A DNA stretch of 64,000 nucleotides. Origin: Allomesorhizobium sp043769475 (lineage in GTDB: Bacteria; Pseudomonadota; Alphaproteobacteria; Rhizobiales; Rhizobiaceae). Under the pieces are notes generated by a model. It was not told the origin of the DNA and searched no databases. It saw nothing but the letters and a program-made list of their open reading frames with translations. The position numbers and the translations under genes were made by a program. Within the stretch, counting starts at the first letter, position 1. The number at the start of each line of letters is the position of its first letter. The stretch lies in contig NZ_CP171729.1 of NCBI RefSeq assembly GCF_043769475.1, positions 2,790,001 through 2,854,000 of the forward strand, written 5' to 3'. This document shows, piece after piece, positions 1 to 8,162 of this stretch.

Positions 1-261
1 CCCCGCCAGCCATTTCGCTATTTTCGCCGCAATCCTCATCCCATCTCGCCCCTTCGCCCGCCCGCCGCCATCGTTCCGCCGCAATTCCTCACGGAAATTT
101 CGCTGCCTGTCGAGCGGGGATCAACCGTTTGTCAACCATGATCGGCCAAGACTGGAATATTCCGGCCTGTCACGAGATGGCGGCCCGGCTGCGCGTCCAA
201 GGGGGACACGCATACTCGATGAATATCCGGATGGGCTGAGGTCCGTCCAACAGGAGACGCG

Positions 262-1050
262 ATGCGCCGTTTTCCGGCCCTGATCCTGCTGGCGCTGCTT
301 GGCGCCTGTTCAACCGTCGAGGATCTATCGCCGGTCGCCGGCAGCACCGAGGTCTCGGTCGGCTATCCGCGCTTCGACGACAGCGACCCGCATGACTGGA
401 CGGGCCGCACGCCCTGGAACCATGCCGTGCACGGCACCGACGTATCGAAATACCAGTCGTCCATCGACTGGCACACCGCCAAGACCAGCGGCATTTCCTT
501 TGCCTTCATCAAGGCGACCGAAGGCGGTGACCGTATCGACGACTATTTCGCCGAGCATTGGCGCGGAACCAAGGCCGCCGGCGTGCCGCGCAGCGCTTAT
601 CACTTCTACTATTTCTGCCGCCCCGCCGCCGAGCAGGCGGCCTGGTTCATCCGCAACGTGCCGCGCGACCGGTCGTCACTGCCGCCGGTGCTGGACATGG
701 AGTGGAACCCGCAATCGCCGACCTGCAAGCTCCGTCCACCCGCCGCCACCGTGCGCAGCGAGATGAAGATTTTCCTGGAGATTGTCGAAAGGCACTACGG
801 CAAGAAGCCGATCATCTACACCTCGATCGATTTCTTCGACGATAACGGCCTCGCATCCTTCACCGGCTACCCCTACTGGCTTCGTTCGGTCGCCGGCCAT
901 CCGACCGATCGCTACGGCGGGCACCCCTTTGTGTTCTGGCAATATACGGGAACCGGCGTCGTTCCCGGCATCAAGGGCAATGCCGATATCAACGTGTTCA
1001 ACGGCAGCCCCTCCGCCTGGAAGAAGTGGCTGAAGGCGAATACGATCTAG
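262..1050 (+). CDS. GH25 family lysozyme (muramidase), lipoprotein
   Basis: This 262-residue protein looks like a glycoside hydrolase family 25 muramidase, which cleaves the beta-1,4 bond between MurNAc and GlcNAc in peptidoglycan. The N-terminus has a short hydrophobic signal ending in a lipobox (LLGACS, Cys at about residue 16), so it should be a lipoprotein in the envelope. The GH25 core starts at GTDVSKYQ (about residue 58), where the Asp is typical. The D-x-E catalytic pair is seen in LDMEWNP (Asp145, Glu147). Family motifs FIKATEGG and AYHFYYF are also present, and the length is usual for a single-domain GH25. The ATG at 262 is preceded by an AGGAGA-like ribosome site. The next gene downstream is a lytic transglycosylase, so the two may work together in wall turnover. 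No promoter was identified in the 261 bases before it. Confidence 0.9.
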   Translation: MRRFPALILLALLGACSTVEDLSPVAGSTEVSVGYPRFDDSDPHDWTGRTPWNHAVHGTDVSKYQSSIDWHTAKTSGISFAFIKATEGGDRIDDYFAEHWRGTKAAGVPRSAYHFYYFCRPAAEQAAWFIRNVPRDRSSLPPVLDMEWNPQSPTCKLRPPAATVRSEMKIFLEIVERHYGKKPIIYTSIDFFDDNGLASFTGYPYWLRSVAGHPTDRYGGHPFVFWQYTGTGVVPGIKGNADINVFNGSPSAWKKWLKANTI

Positions 1051-1233
1051 AGGCGAACCGAAGGTCGCGTAGCGAAAATTGCGGACTTTTCGGGCAAGAT
1101 CATGCGGAATCAACAAATTGCAATCCCGTTCCGATTTCTTCGGAACGGATCAGGCACTAATCCCCCCGCCTCGCCCGCTTTTCGCCACGACTTTTGGGCA
1201 GACGACAGCCTGCAATCAGGCGGAGCATTGAAT

Positions 1234-2436
1234 ATGAAATCGCGGACCATGGCGCTGGCGCTGCTTGCCGCCTTCGCGGCCTCGCCCGCAGCGGCGCAGC
1301 AATGCGGCGGTGACTTCGACGCGTGGAAGCAGACGGTCGCCGCGGAGGCAAGGGCGGCCGGCGTAGGCGAAACAGGCCTAACGGCCCTGGCGCAGGCTGG
1401 CGTCGACCGGAAGGTGCTGGAGCACGACCGTGCCCAGGGCGTTTTCACCCAGAGCTTCATCGAGTTCTCCTCCCGTATGATCTCCGACTACCGGCTGCAG
1501 CAGGGCAAGGCCAATCTGGAGAAATATGCCGACATCTTCGCCCGCGCCGAACAGGAGTTCGGCGTGCAGGGCCCGGTCATCGCCGCCTTCTGGGCGCTGG
1601 AGACGGATTTTGGCGCGGTCCAGGGCGATTTCGACACGGTCAATGCGCTGCTGACCCTTGCCCATGACTGCCGGCGGCCGGAACTGTTCCGCCCCCAGGT
1701 GGTGCCGCTGCTCACCCTCATCGACCAGGGCATCCTGCCCGCGGGCGTCAAGGGTGCCTGGGCCGGCGAAGTCGGCCAGACGCAGCTCCTGCCCTCCGAC
1801 TATCTGGCGCGCGGCGTCGATGGCGACGGCGACGGCCTCGTGGACCTGCGCAACAGCGCCCCCGACGTCATCATGACCACGGCCAACAAGATCCTGTCGC
1901 GCGGCTGGAAGAGCGGCGCGCCGTGGATCGAGGAAGTCCGCGTGCCCGAGGCGATGCCGTGGGCACAGACCGGCCGCACCAACAAGCTGCCTCTGTCGCA
2001 ATGGGCGGCGTGGGGCGTGACCCGTCGCGACGGCACGCCACTGACCGACAACGGCCTGAAGGCCGGACTGGTCCTGCCGATGGGCCACAAGGGCCCCGCA
2101 TTCCTTACCTACGATAATTACGACGTCTATCTCGAGTGGAACCAGTCGATCACCTACACGATGACTGCCGCCAATTTAGCCGCCCGGCTTGCCGGCGCGC
2201 CGGCCTATGACAGGCGTAATCCCGAACCCGGGCTCGATGGCGGCCAGATGAAGGAGTTGCAGCACAGGCTGCAGGCGAAAGGCTATGATGTCGGCGGCAT
2301 AGACGGCATCCTCGGCACCAACACCCGCGAGGCTGTCCGCCAGGAGCAGATGCGCCTCGGCCTGCCGGTGGACGGCTGGCCAACGCCGGCGCTGCTGGCG
2401 GGATTGGATCAGGGGAGTAGGGGAGTAGGGGAGTAG
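1234..2436 (+). CDS. MltB-type lytic murein transglycosylase with C-terminal peptidoglycan-binding domain
   Basis: This 400-residue periplasmic protein belongs to the SLT_2/MltB transglycosylases, which cut glycan strands and form 1,6-anhydroMurNAc ends. The start is placed at 1234 because a classical Sec signal (MKSRTMALALLAAFAASPAAAQQ) begins there. The open frame extends 44 codons further upstream but that part has no signal-like or conserved character. The catalytic Glu is in AFWALETDFG (about residue 123). The region GEVGQTQLLPSDYL fits the family substrate groove. A PG_binding_1 module (about residues 335-395, MKELQHRLQAKGYDVGGIDG) closes the protein. The last codons and stop lie in an 8-bp tandem repeat. 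The GH25 lysozyme gene is just upstream in the same orientation. Confidence 0.9.
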   Translation: MKSRTMALALLAAFAASPAAAQQCGGDFDAWKQTVAAEARAAGVGETGLTALAQAGVDRKVLEHDRAQGVFTQSFIEFSSRMISDYRLQQGKANLEKYADIFARAEQEFGVQGPVIAAFWALETDFGAVQGDFDTVNALLTLAHDCRRPELFRPQVVPLLTLIDQGILPAGVKGAWAGEVGQTQLLPSDYLARGVDGDGDGLVDLRNSAPDVIMTTANKILSRGWKSGAPWIEEVRVPEAMPWAQTGRTNKLPLSQWAAWGVTRRDGTPLTDNGLKAGLVLPMGHKGPAFLTYDNYDVYLEWNQSITYTMTAANLAARLAGAPAYDRRNPEPGLDGGQMKELQHRLQAKGYDVGGIDGILGTNTREAVRQEQMRLGLPVDGWPTPALLAGLDQGSRGVGE

Positions 2437-2438
2437 GG
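2412..2438. repeat. 8-bp tandem repeat (GGGGAGTA) across the transglycosylase stop codon
   Basis: Three perfect copies of GGGGAGTA plus a partial fourth run through the last codons and the TAG stop of the transglycosylase gene. The reverse complement CCCTACTCCC appears again at about 2501-2510, so transcripts could fold back between the two convergent genes. A change of one repeat unit would shift the C-terminal frame. Confidence 0.7.
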
Positions 2439-2516
2439 AAATCGCATTCGCCAAGCCGAAACAAGCTTTTCCCACTGCCTACTGCCTGCTGCTTACCGCC
2501 CTACTCCCGCACTCCC

Positions 2517-3737
2517 TCAATCCGCCATCGTCTCCAGCGTCGCAAAGCTCTCTGGCGCCTCGCCCTCGTCGAAAGGCGTCGCCACTTCCACGAACGTGTC
2601 GGGATAGAACCCGTTGAAGCGCGTCCGGAGCGACAGCGAGTATGCGCCGATATGGCCGATCTCGACCCAGTCGCCGGTGTCGATCGTCTCCGGCAGCCAG
2701 AACGGCCGCGACAGTATGTCGACGGAATCGCAGGTCGCGCCGCACACCTTGAACGGCACGATGTTCCTTTCCTCGCCGTTGCGCGAGCGGATCGCCGGAT
2801 CGGGAATGAAGCGCGCCGGCAGCGTGATCTTGCCGGTCCAGCTGTCGGACAATGACGCCCAGATGCCGTCATTGATGTAGAGCCGCCTGCCCTTGCGCAA
2901 AAGCACCCGCACGATCAGCGAGAACGCGCGTGCGACAATGACGCGGCCTGGCTCCGCCACCAGCGGCACCTCATCGAACCCATATTCCTTCAGGTCGCCG
3001 CGCAGCCGCGACATGATCTGGCCGATCGAAGGCATCTCGACCTTCTTGCGATTGGGGTCGCGGCCGTATTCGGCCGGGAAGCCGCCACCGACATCGAGCC
3101 CCGCGATCGGAAAGCCCATGCGGTTGCGAACCCAGTCGGCCGACGCCAGCGCCCGCTCATAGGTGTCGGGATCCTCGATCTGGCTGCCGACATGAAAGCA
3201 GATGCCGACCTTGTAGCCGTTGCGATGCAGCCTGTGCGCCAGTTCCACCGCATAGGCGGGCCCGGCGCCGAATTTCTTCGACAGTTCGTAGGCCGCAAGT
3301 CCCTTGGTCTGTATGCGCACGAACACCGTGATCACGCCAGGATCGATGTCCAGCGCCCGCACCACCCGCGTCAGCTTGGTGATCTCATCCTCGTGGTCGA
3401 GCGCGATCACGCGGATGCCGTATTTTTCGAGCGCCAGCCGGATATCCGACTGCGCCTTGACCGGATGCATGTAGAGCATCTCGGCATCCGCGGAAACGGC
3501 GCGGACCGCCGCGAATTCGCCTGGCGAGGCCACGTCGAACGCCGTGACGCCGGCCTCGACCAGCGTCTTCAGCACCATGTGCTCGCCATTGGTCTTGACC
3601 GCATAAGCGGTTTTGCCCGGAAACATGTCCATGAACTGGCGGCAGTCGGCCTTCAGCACTTCGGGGCGAAAGCAATAGACCGGATCGTCGGGACGAAGCG
3701 CGAGCGCGGCCTCTTTCGCATTCTCGAATCGCTGCAT
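2517..3737 (-). CDS. Fold-type III PLP decarboxylase, ornithine/lysine decarboxylase family
   Basis: This 406-residue protein resembles the alanine-racemase-fold PLP decarboxylases acting on ornithine, lysine, arginine or diaminopimelate. The PLP lysine is in TAYAVKTNGE (about residue 48). The phosphate-binding glycine stretch is GLDVGGGFPAEYG. The family His is in CFHVGSQ. The active-site Cys region is VCGATCDSVDIL (usually GPTCDSxD), and a late tyrosine-containing segment (IGAYSLSLRTRFNGFYP) follows the family pattern. The substrate cannot be read from sequence; ornithine to putrescine is the most likely reaction. The gene is divergent from the EamA transporter, across a roughly 190-base spacer with a hairpin-forming stretch. 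Confidence 0.85.
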   Translation of the reverse strand: MQRFENAKEAALALRPDDPVYCFRPEVLKADCRQFMDMFPGKTAYAVKTNGEHMVLKTLVEAGVTAFDVASPGEFAAVRAVSADAEMLYMHPVKAQSDIRLALEKYGIRVIALDHEDEITKLTRVVRALDIDPGVITVFVRIQTKGLAAYELSKKFGAGPAYAVELAHRLHRNGYKVGICFHVGSQIEDPDTYERALASADWVRNRMGFPIAGLDVGGGFPAEYGRDPNRKKVEMPSIGQIMSRLRGDLKEYGFDEVPLVAEPGRVIVARAFSLIVRVLLRKGRRLYINDGIWASLSDSWTGKITLPARFIPDPAIRSRNGEERNIVPFKVCGATCDSVDILSRPFWLPETIDTGDWVEIGHIGAYSLSLRTRFNGFYPDTFVEVATPFDEGEAPESFATLETMAD

Positions 3738-3927
3738 CAGGTGCTCCTCGGCCAGTCGCCGTTACTTAGAGCACGTTCGCCGCAAAGGGAACGATTGTGT
3801 GCCCTGCGTTGAGCTTCCGCAGCCGCTGGCCGTGGCAGGAGAAAGCCCTACGCAAACGGGAATCGGGTGGCAGCGGCAGGTGAATGCCGCTAAGGCTTGG
3901 TGCGGACAAAGCATCCCAGAGGCTTCG

Positions 3928-4845
3928 ATGACAGCGGTTCCGGCGGCGGTGGCCCCGCAGACGACAATGACAGCGCGGGATTGGGGCCAGCTTCTGCTGC
4001 TGGGGGCGATCTGGGGCGGATCGTTTTTCTTCGCTCGCATCGCGGTCGCCGAGATTCCGCCGCTGACGCTGGTCCTGTTTCGCGTGGCGATCGCGGCCAT
4101 CGCCCTGCATCTCTATCTCCTGGTGCGTGGGCCTTCCTTCAAGCTCGCTTTGCCCCACGCGGCGGCCTTCTTCCTGCTCGCGCTGCTCAACAATGTCATC
4201 CCGTTCTCGCTGATCTTCGCCGGCCAGACCGTGCTCGGAGCCGGCCTTGCCTCGGTGCTCAACGCCACCACGCCGTTCTGGACGCTGATCGTCGCCAACG
4301 CGCTTACCAGCGACGAGAAGCTGAGCTGGAACAAGGTCGCAGGCATCCTGCTCGGCATCGCCGGCACGGCGGTGATGATCGGGCCCGGCCTGATCGCCGG
4401 CCTGGGAGGGCCGGTCTGGGCCAAGTTCGCGCTTGTCGGCGCTTCGCTTTCCTACGCCTTCGCGCTGATCGTCGCCCGCCGTTTCAAGGGCGTGCCGCCA
4501 TCCGTCGTGGCGGCCGGCCAGCTCACCGCCTCGACGGCGATGATGCTGCCGGTAGTGCTGATCATGCACGGCACGGCGGGACTGTTCGAGGCAAGCGCGC
4601 CGGTATGGACGGCGGTGCTGGCTCTGGCGCTCATCTCCACTGCCTTCGCCTACATCCTCTATTTCAACGTTATCGCCTCGGCGGGTGCGACCAACGCCTC
4701 GCTGGTTACGCTGATCGTGCCCGCAAGCGCCATTCTTTTGGGCATCACCTTTCTCGGCGAAAGGCTCGATCTGTTCGAACTAGCCGGCATGGCGCTGATC
4801 GCGTTTGGCCTTGTCACCATCGACGGCAGGCTGTTCCGCCGGTAA
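3928..4845 (+). CDS. EamA/DMT family transporter
   Basis: The protein (305 residues from the chosen start) is a ten-helix drug/metabolite-superfamily transporter of the EamA type. Two tandem halves are visible. The first begins at LLLLGAIWGGSFFFARIAV and contains ALLNNVIPFSLIFAGQ. The second begins at FALVGASLSYAFALIVARRF and ends at GITFLGERLDLFELAGMALIAFG, a signature of the last EamA repeat. The substrate is unknown; relatives export amino acids or metabolites. The open frame reaches back to 3799, but the ATG at 3928 puts the first membrane segment about 20 residues from the N-terminus, as is usual. ATG 3967 is an alternative. The 5' leader contains a GC-rich hairpin (3872-3891). Confidence 0.85.
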   Translation: MTAVPAAVAPQTTMTARDWGQLLLLGAIWGGSFFFARIAVAEIPPLTLVLFRVAIAAIALHLYLLVRGPSFKLALPHAAAFFLLALLNNVIPFSLIFAGQTVLGAGLASVLNATTPFWTLIVANALTSDEKLSWNKVAGILLGIAGTAVMIGPGLIAGLGGPVWAKFALVGASLSYAFALIVARRFKGVPPSVVAAGQLTASTAMMLPVVLIMHGTAGLFEASAPVWTAVLALALISTAFAYILYFNVIASAGATNASLVTLIVPASAILLGITFLGERLDLFELAGMALIAFGLVTIDGRLFRR

Positions 4846-5024
4846 CGGTCCGAATTTTTTGTTCACAGCCCGTGAAGCCGATTTTAGCCGAATATTTTCA
4901 AGAACTAACGCGACGCAACGGGTCGGATTTTTCACAATCCTGCCGCAATGCAGCACGTTTTCCGCTTGCCTGTTGCACAAAGTCCCCTAGACTCGGCGGA
5001 TAGCTCTTAATCAGGAGGCTACGC

Positions 5025-5111
5025 ATGGGACTTACTCGGCCGATCAATGCATTGATGATTTGTGCTGCGTTCGCTTTTATCGGCGCCCTCATCATGGGAG
5101 TTCTTCCTTAA
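5025..5111 (+). CDS. 28-residue single-pass membrane peptide
   Basis: A tiny open frame of 28 codons starts at ATG 5025, eight bases after a strong AGGAGG site (about 5013-5018). It begins MGLTRPINALMIC and ends GALIMGVLP, with one hydrophobic helix of about 18 residues. Support for a real gene comes from the good ribosome site, a codon composition like neighbouring genes, an upstream promoter-like stretch (TTGCAC at about 4974, CTAGACT about 13 bases downstream) and a strong terminator 45 bases after the stop. It stands alone as a monocistronic unit between eamA and metF. The function is unknown; such peptides often sit beside larger membrane complexes. Confidence 0.7.
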   Translation: MGLTRPINALMICAAFAFIGALIMGVLP

Positions 5112-5156
5112 GCCACCGAAGCTTGGAGGAGGCCAGCTAGTCTGGCAGGGATTTAG

Positions 5157-5187
5157 GAAAAGGCCGGGCCACACGCCCGGCCTTTTC
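5157..5187. terminator. Bidirectional rho-independent terminator
   Basis: A perfect 13-bp inverted repeat, GAAAAGGCCGGGC and its complement with loop CACAC, is flanked by A and T runs. It lies between the small peptide gene (plus strand) and the end of metF (minus strand), so it can stop transcription from both sides. Confidence 0.9.
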
Positions 5188-5195
5188 TTTGCCCC

Positions 5196-6131
5196 TCACG
5201 CCGCCGCGGAACCGGCCGCGGCAGCCGCCGGCATTGCAGCCGGTTCGTGGGCGCGGATGCCGATCATGTGGCAGACCGCGAACGCCAGGTCGGCGCGGTT
5301 CATTGTATAGAAGTGGAAATCGCCGACGCCGCGCTCGATCAGGTCCATCACCTGCTCGGCCGCAACCGCCGAAGCCACCAGCGCATGGGTCTGCGGGTCC
5401 TCGTCCAGGCCCTCGAAGCGTTCGGCCAGCCAGGCCGGAACATGCGCGCCTGCCCTTGACGAAAAGTTTGCCACCTGCCGGAAATTGTGAACCGGCTGGA
5501 TGCCGGGCACGATCGGGATATAGATGCCGGCCCGGCGCACCCGCTCGACGTAGCGCTCATAAATGTCGTTGTCGAAGAAGAACTGGGTGATTGCGCGCGT
5601 CGCGCCATTGTCGACCTTGCGCTTCAGCATTTCGATGTCGGTCGCGAAATCCGGGCTTTCCGGGTGTTTCTCGGGATAGGCGGCGACGGAAATATCGAAA
5701 TCGGCGATCGATCTCAGGCCGGCCACCAGTTCGGCGCCGTTCTCATAGCCGCCGGGATGGGGCGAATAGGCTTGGCCGACGCCCGACGCCGGGTCGCCGC
5801 GCAGGGCGACGAAACGTTTGATGCCGAGCGCGTCGTATTCGCGGATGACCGCGTTCACCTCGTTCCTCGACGCACCGACGCAAGTCAGGTGCGCAGCGGC
5901 AGGAATGCCCGTCTCGGTCAGAATGCGCTTGACCGTGCGAGCGGTGCGCTCGCGCGTCGAGCCTCCGGCGCCATAGGTGACCGATACGAATTCCGGCTGC
6001 AGCGGCTCCAGCCGCGTGACCGTGTTCCACAGCCGCGCCTCCATCTCGTCCGTCTTCGGCGGGAAGAACTCGAACGATACGCTTACCCGTTTGCCTATGT
6101 CGGGACGGCGTGAAAAGCGGAACTGGTTCAT
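5196..6131 (-). CDS. metF: 5,10-methylenetetrahydrofolate reductase
   Basis: This 311-residue flavoprotein reduces methylene-THF to methyl-THF, the methyl donor for methionine synthase. Family features are VSFEFFPPKTDEME near the N-terminus (catalytic Glu of FEFFPPK), SVTYGAGGST (folate/FAD site), the AHLTCVG strand, GDP in FVALRGDP, and QFFFDND in the second half. The start at 6131 overlaps the stop of the upstream regulator-methyltransferase gene by one base (TGATG), implying coupled translation. An in-frame extension to 6203 would run into that gene and has no family character. The C-terminus is Ala-rich. The operon is predicted to be controlled by the adjacent ArsR-type protein and the operator at 7158-7177. 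Confidence 0.95.
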   Translation of the reverse strand: MNQFRFSRRPDIGKRVSVSFEFFPPKTDEMEARLWNTVTRLEPLQPEFVSVTYGAGGSTRERTARTVKRILTETGIPAAAHLTCVGASRNEVNAVIREYDALGIKRFVALRGDPASGVGQAYSPHPGGYENGAELVAGLRSIADFDISVAAYPEKHPESPDFATDIEMLKRKVDNGATRAITQFFFDNDIYERYVERVRRAGIYIPIVPGIQPVHNFRQVANFSSRAGAHVPAWLAERFEGLDEDPQTHALVASAVAAEQVMDLIERGVGDFHFYTMNRADLAFAVCHMIGIRAHEPAAMPAAAAAGSAAA

Positions 6132-7135
6132 CAGGCGGTTTCCCTCTGCTCGGCGCCCTGCGCGGGGTCCGCGATTAAAAGTCGGCGATCGCGTCCAAGC
6201 CACAGCTTCACGGTAAGCTTCGCGTCAGGCGTGGCGCGCGGTTCGAATTCCAGCGTCTCCTCGAGGTCGAGCCCGGCCTCGGCGAACCATTCCGCGATCT
6301 GGCGATCGGAAAAGCCGAGCCTGATATGGGCATGCTCCTCGCGCAGGAATTCCAGCGCATGCGGCGCGAAATCGACGATGACCAGCCGGCCCGACGGCCG
6401 CAGCAGGCGCGCCGCTTCGCGAATGCCCGTCGCCGGATCATCAAGATAATGAAGAACCTGATGCATGGTCACCAGGTCGAAGGCGTCACGCTCCACGGGC
6501 GGCGCAAAGATATCGCCCTGCCGTACCTGTGCGTTGGATACGCCGGCCTTGTCGAGATTGGCTCGGGCGACGGTCAGCATTTCGCGCGACATGTCGATGC
6601 CGACGCCGCGTCGGTAGAGCGGCGCGAACAGCTCCAGCAGCCTGCCAGTGCCCGTGCCGAGATCGAGCATGGACTGGAATGGCCGCTTGCCGACGAGCTT
6701 CAGCAGCGCCGCCTCGACGGCTCGGTCCGGCGCGTGCAGTGAACGTATCTGATCCCAGCTCGCGGCGTTGCGGCTGAAATAGGAAGCGGCCCGCTCCTGG
6801 CGCTTGCGCTTGACGCCTGCCAGCCGCTCCAGGTCGCGCTCGATCTGTGGATCGCCGTCATGCACGCGCGACACCAGGCCGTGCACGAAGTCGCGGGTCG
6901 CGTCGTCGTCCGACAGGCGAAAAAACGCCCAGGAACCCTCCTGATAGCGTTCGATCAGCCCGGCTTCGAGCAGCAGCTTCAGATGGCGCGAGACGCGGGG
7001 TTGTGACTGGTTGAGGATTTCGGTCAGGTCGGAAACGGTGAGGTCGCCGCGCGAAATCAGCGCCAGGATTCTCAAACGGCTGGATTCGGCCGCCGCCTTC
7101 AATGTATCAACCATCAGGTCCAGGGTTACGCGCAT
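6131..7135 (-). CDS. ArsR-family regulator fused to SAM-dependent methyltransferase (SahR-like)
   Basis: This 334-residue fusion has an ArsR winged-helix domain (about residues 1-95, with DLTVSDLTEILNQSQPRVSRHLKLL as the recognition region) followed by a class I methyltransferase domain (about 140-310; SAM motif DLGTGTGRLLELFAP, then FDLVTMHQVLHYLDDP). ArsR-methyltransferase fusions next to metF are known in proteobacteria as SahR, which represses methionine-cycle genes and responds to S-adenosylhomocysteine. The methyltransferase fold may serve as the SAH sensor. ATG 7135 is preferred over an in-frame TTG at 7153, because the TTG sits almost in the operator. The gene overlaps metF by one base. 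No ArsR metal-site cysteine pair is visible in the helix region, consistent with a non-metal effector. Confidence 0.88.
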   Translation of the reverse strand: MRVTLDLMVDTLKAAAESSRLRILALISRGDLTVSDLTEILNQSQPRVSRHLKLLLEAGLIERYQEGSWAFFRLSDDDATRDFVHGLVSRVHDGDPQIERDLERLAGVKRKRQERAASYFSRNAASWDQIRSLHAPDRAVEAALLKLVGKRPFQSMLDLGTGTGRLLELFAPLYRRGVGIDMSREMLTVARANLDKAGVSNAQVRQGDIFAPPVERDAFDLVTMHQVLHYLDDPATGIREAARLLRPSGRLVIVDFAPHALEFLREEHAHIRLGFSDRQIAEWFAEAGLDLEETLEFEPRATPDAKLTVKLWLGRDRRLLIADPAQGAEQRETA

Positions 7136-7157
7136 CGCTATTGATTTATCCAAAAAG

Positions 7158-7177
7158 ACATAAACATATCTTTATGT
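7158..7177. promoter_or_regulatory. Near-palindromic operator, probable SahR site
   Basis: ACATAAA and TTTATGT form perfect 7-bp arms around CATATC. The 16-mer ATAAACATATCTTTAT inside it is a palindrome except for one central base pair. It lies 23 bases upstream of the regulator start and 76 bases upstream of trmO. It is very AT-rich in a GC-rich region, as expected for an ArsR-type operator that blocks the promoter. Confidence 0.75.
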
Positions 7178-7252
7178 GAAAAGTTGACGCCATGCAACCG
7201 CAATGTCGCGGACTGGCCAGAAAATGACGCGACCGTATCGGGAGGCGCCGGC

Positions 7253-7762
7253 ATGTTCGAAAAACGCGACGGCGAGATTGCGCTTGCCGACGATCCGGCG
7301 GCGATGCCGGCCGACGGCCATGTCGTGTTCATCGGCCGCATCCGCTCGCCCTGGACCTCGCGCGCCGACTGCCCGAAGAACATGGCTGCCGCCCGCGAAC
7401 GCGGGCTGATGGCTACGGTCGAGATCGACGAGGCCTTCCGCCCCGGGCTGGAACGGCTGGACGGCGCCAGCCACGTCATCATCCTGTCCTGGTTCCACCA
7501 TGCGCCGCGGAATCTGATTGTCCAGAAACCGCGCCATGCCTCTGAACCCAAAGGCGTTTTCGCCCTGCGCTCCCCTGCCCGGCCGAACCCGGTCGGCCTG
7601 CATGTGGCGAAGCTGCTCGCGCTCGACGTTGCGGCCGGCCTGCTGACGCTCGACGCCATCGACGTGCTGGACGGCACGCCGGTGATCGACATTAAACCCT
7701 ACTTCGCGTCGATCGACGCCTTCCCCGACGCAACGATCGCCCGTCGCGAAAGCGGCGAATAA
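7253..7762 (+). CDS. trmO: tRNA (N6-threonylcarbamoyladenosine37-N6)-methyltransferase TrmO (TsaA/YaeB)
   Basis: This 169-residue protein belongs to the UPF0066/TrmO family, which uses SAM to methylate t6A37 in threonine tRNAs. Diagnostic pieces are FIGRIRSPWTSR, the DCPKN motif, DGASHVIILSWFH, and the SAM-site stretch GVFALRSPARPNPVGLHV. The late DIKPYFASIDAF is also typical. The start is ATG 7253, which has a GGGAGG site at about 7240-7245; an in-frame TTG at 7184 is close to the operator and less likely. The gene is divergent from the SAH-sensing regulator and shares its control region, so it may be co-regulated with the methyl cycle, although this is inference. DUF2293 follows two bases after the stop. 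Confidence 0.92.
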   Translation: MFEKRDGEIALADDPAAMPADGHVVFIGRIRSPWTSRADCPKNMAAARERGLMATVEIDEAFRPGLERLDGASHVIILSWFHHAPRNLIVQKPRHASEPKGVFALRSPARPNPVGLHVAKLLALDVAAGLLTLDAIDVLDGTPVIDIKPYFASIDAFPDATIARRESGE

Positions 7763-7764
7763 CG

Positions 7765-8073
7765 ATGGCGACCGGCCGCCAGCGCGCGATCGCCAAGGCG
7801 CTGACGGCGCTGCTGCCGCTTGCCCCCTATGCCGACACCGAAAAGATCCGCGCCGAGGCCGGCGCCCGGCATCTGAAGACCATGCCGCCGGCGATCGCCG
7901 TCTGGCTCGCGGCCATCGCCCACATTCGCCACGAGCACACCGATTACGAAAAACTGCTCGGCGAAGGTTACGACCGCGATTCGGCCCGCTTCTTCGTCGT
8001 CGACCAGACCAACGAAGTGCTCACCCGCTGGCGCGCGACGAGACTGCTCGATCCGGATGAGGACGAAGAATAG
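7765..8073 (+). CDS. DUF2293 domain protein
   Basis: This 102-residue protein matches the DUF2293 pattern: HLKTMPPAIAVWLAAIAHIRHEHTDY followed by LLGEGYDRDSARFFV, a conserved core with several His and acidic residues. The function is unknown. It starts two bases after the trmO stop, so the two are almost certainly one operon. The protein is soluble, with no signal or membrane segment, and ends in an acidic tail (DPDEDEE). Confidence 0.8.
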   Translation: MATGRQRAIAKALTALLPLAPYADTEKIRAEAGARHLKTMPPAIAVWLAAIAHIRHEHTDYEKLLGEGYDRDSARFFVVDQTNEVLTRWRATRLLDPDEDEE

Positions 8074-8162
8074 CAGCGCTTTCGCGGGGTTTGGCTCTAT
8101 GCGACGATTTCCAGCAAGAGCATCGAGACGTGTAGCCAATCCAAGAAACCTGGGATGAACTG

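Noticed and set aside
3840..3900. Cobalamin-riboswitch-like stretch (GGGAATCGGGTG)
   Set aside because: The conserved B12-box and the CCCGCNACTGT part are missing.
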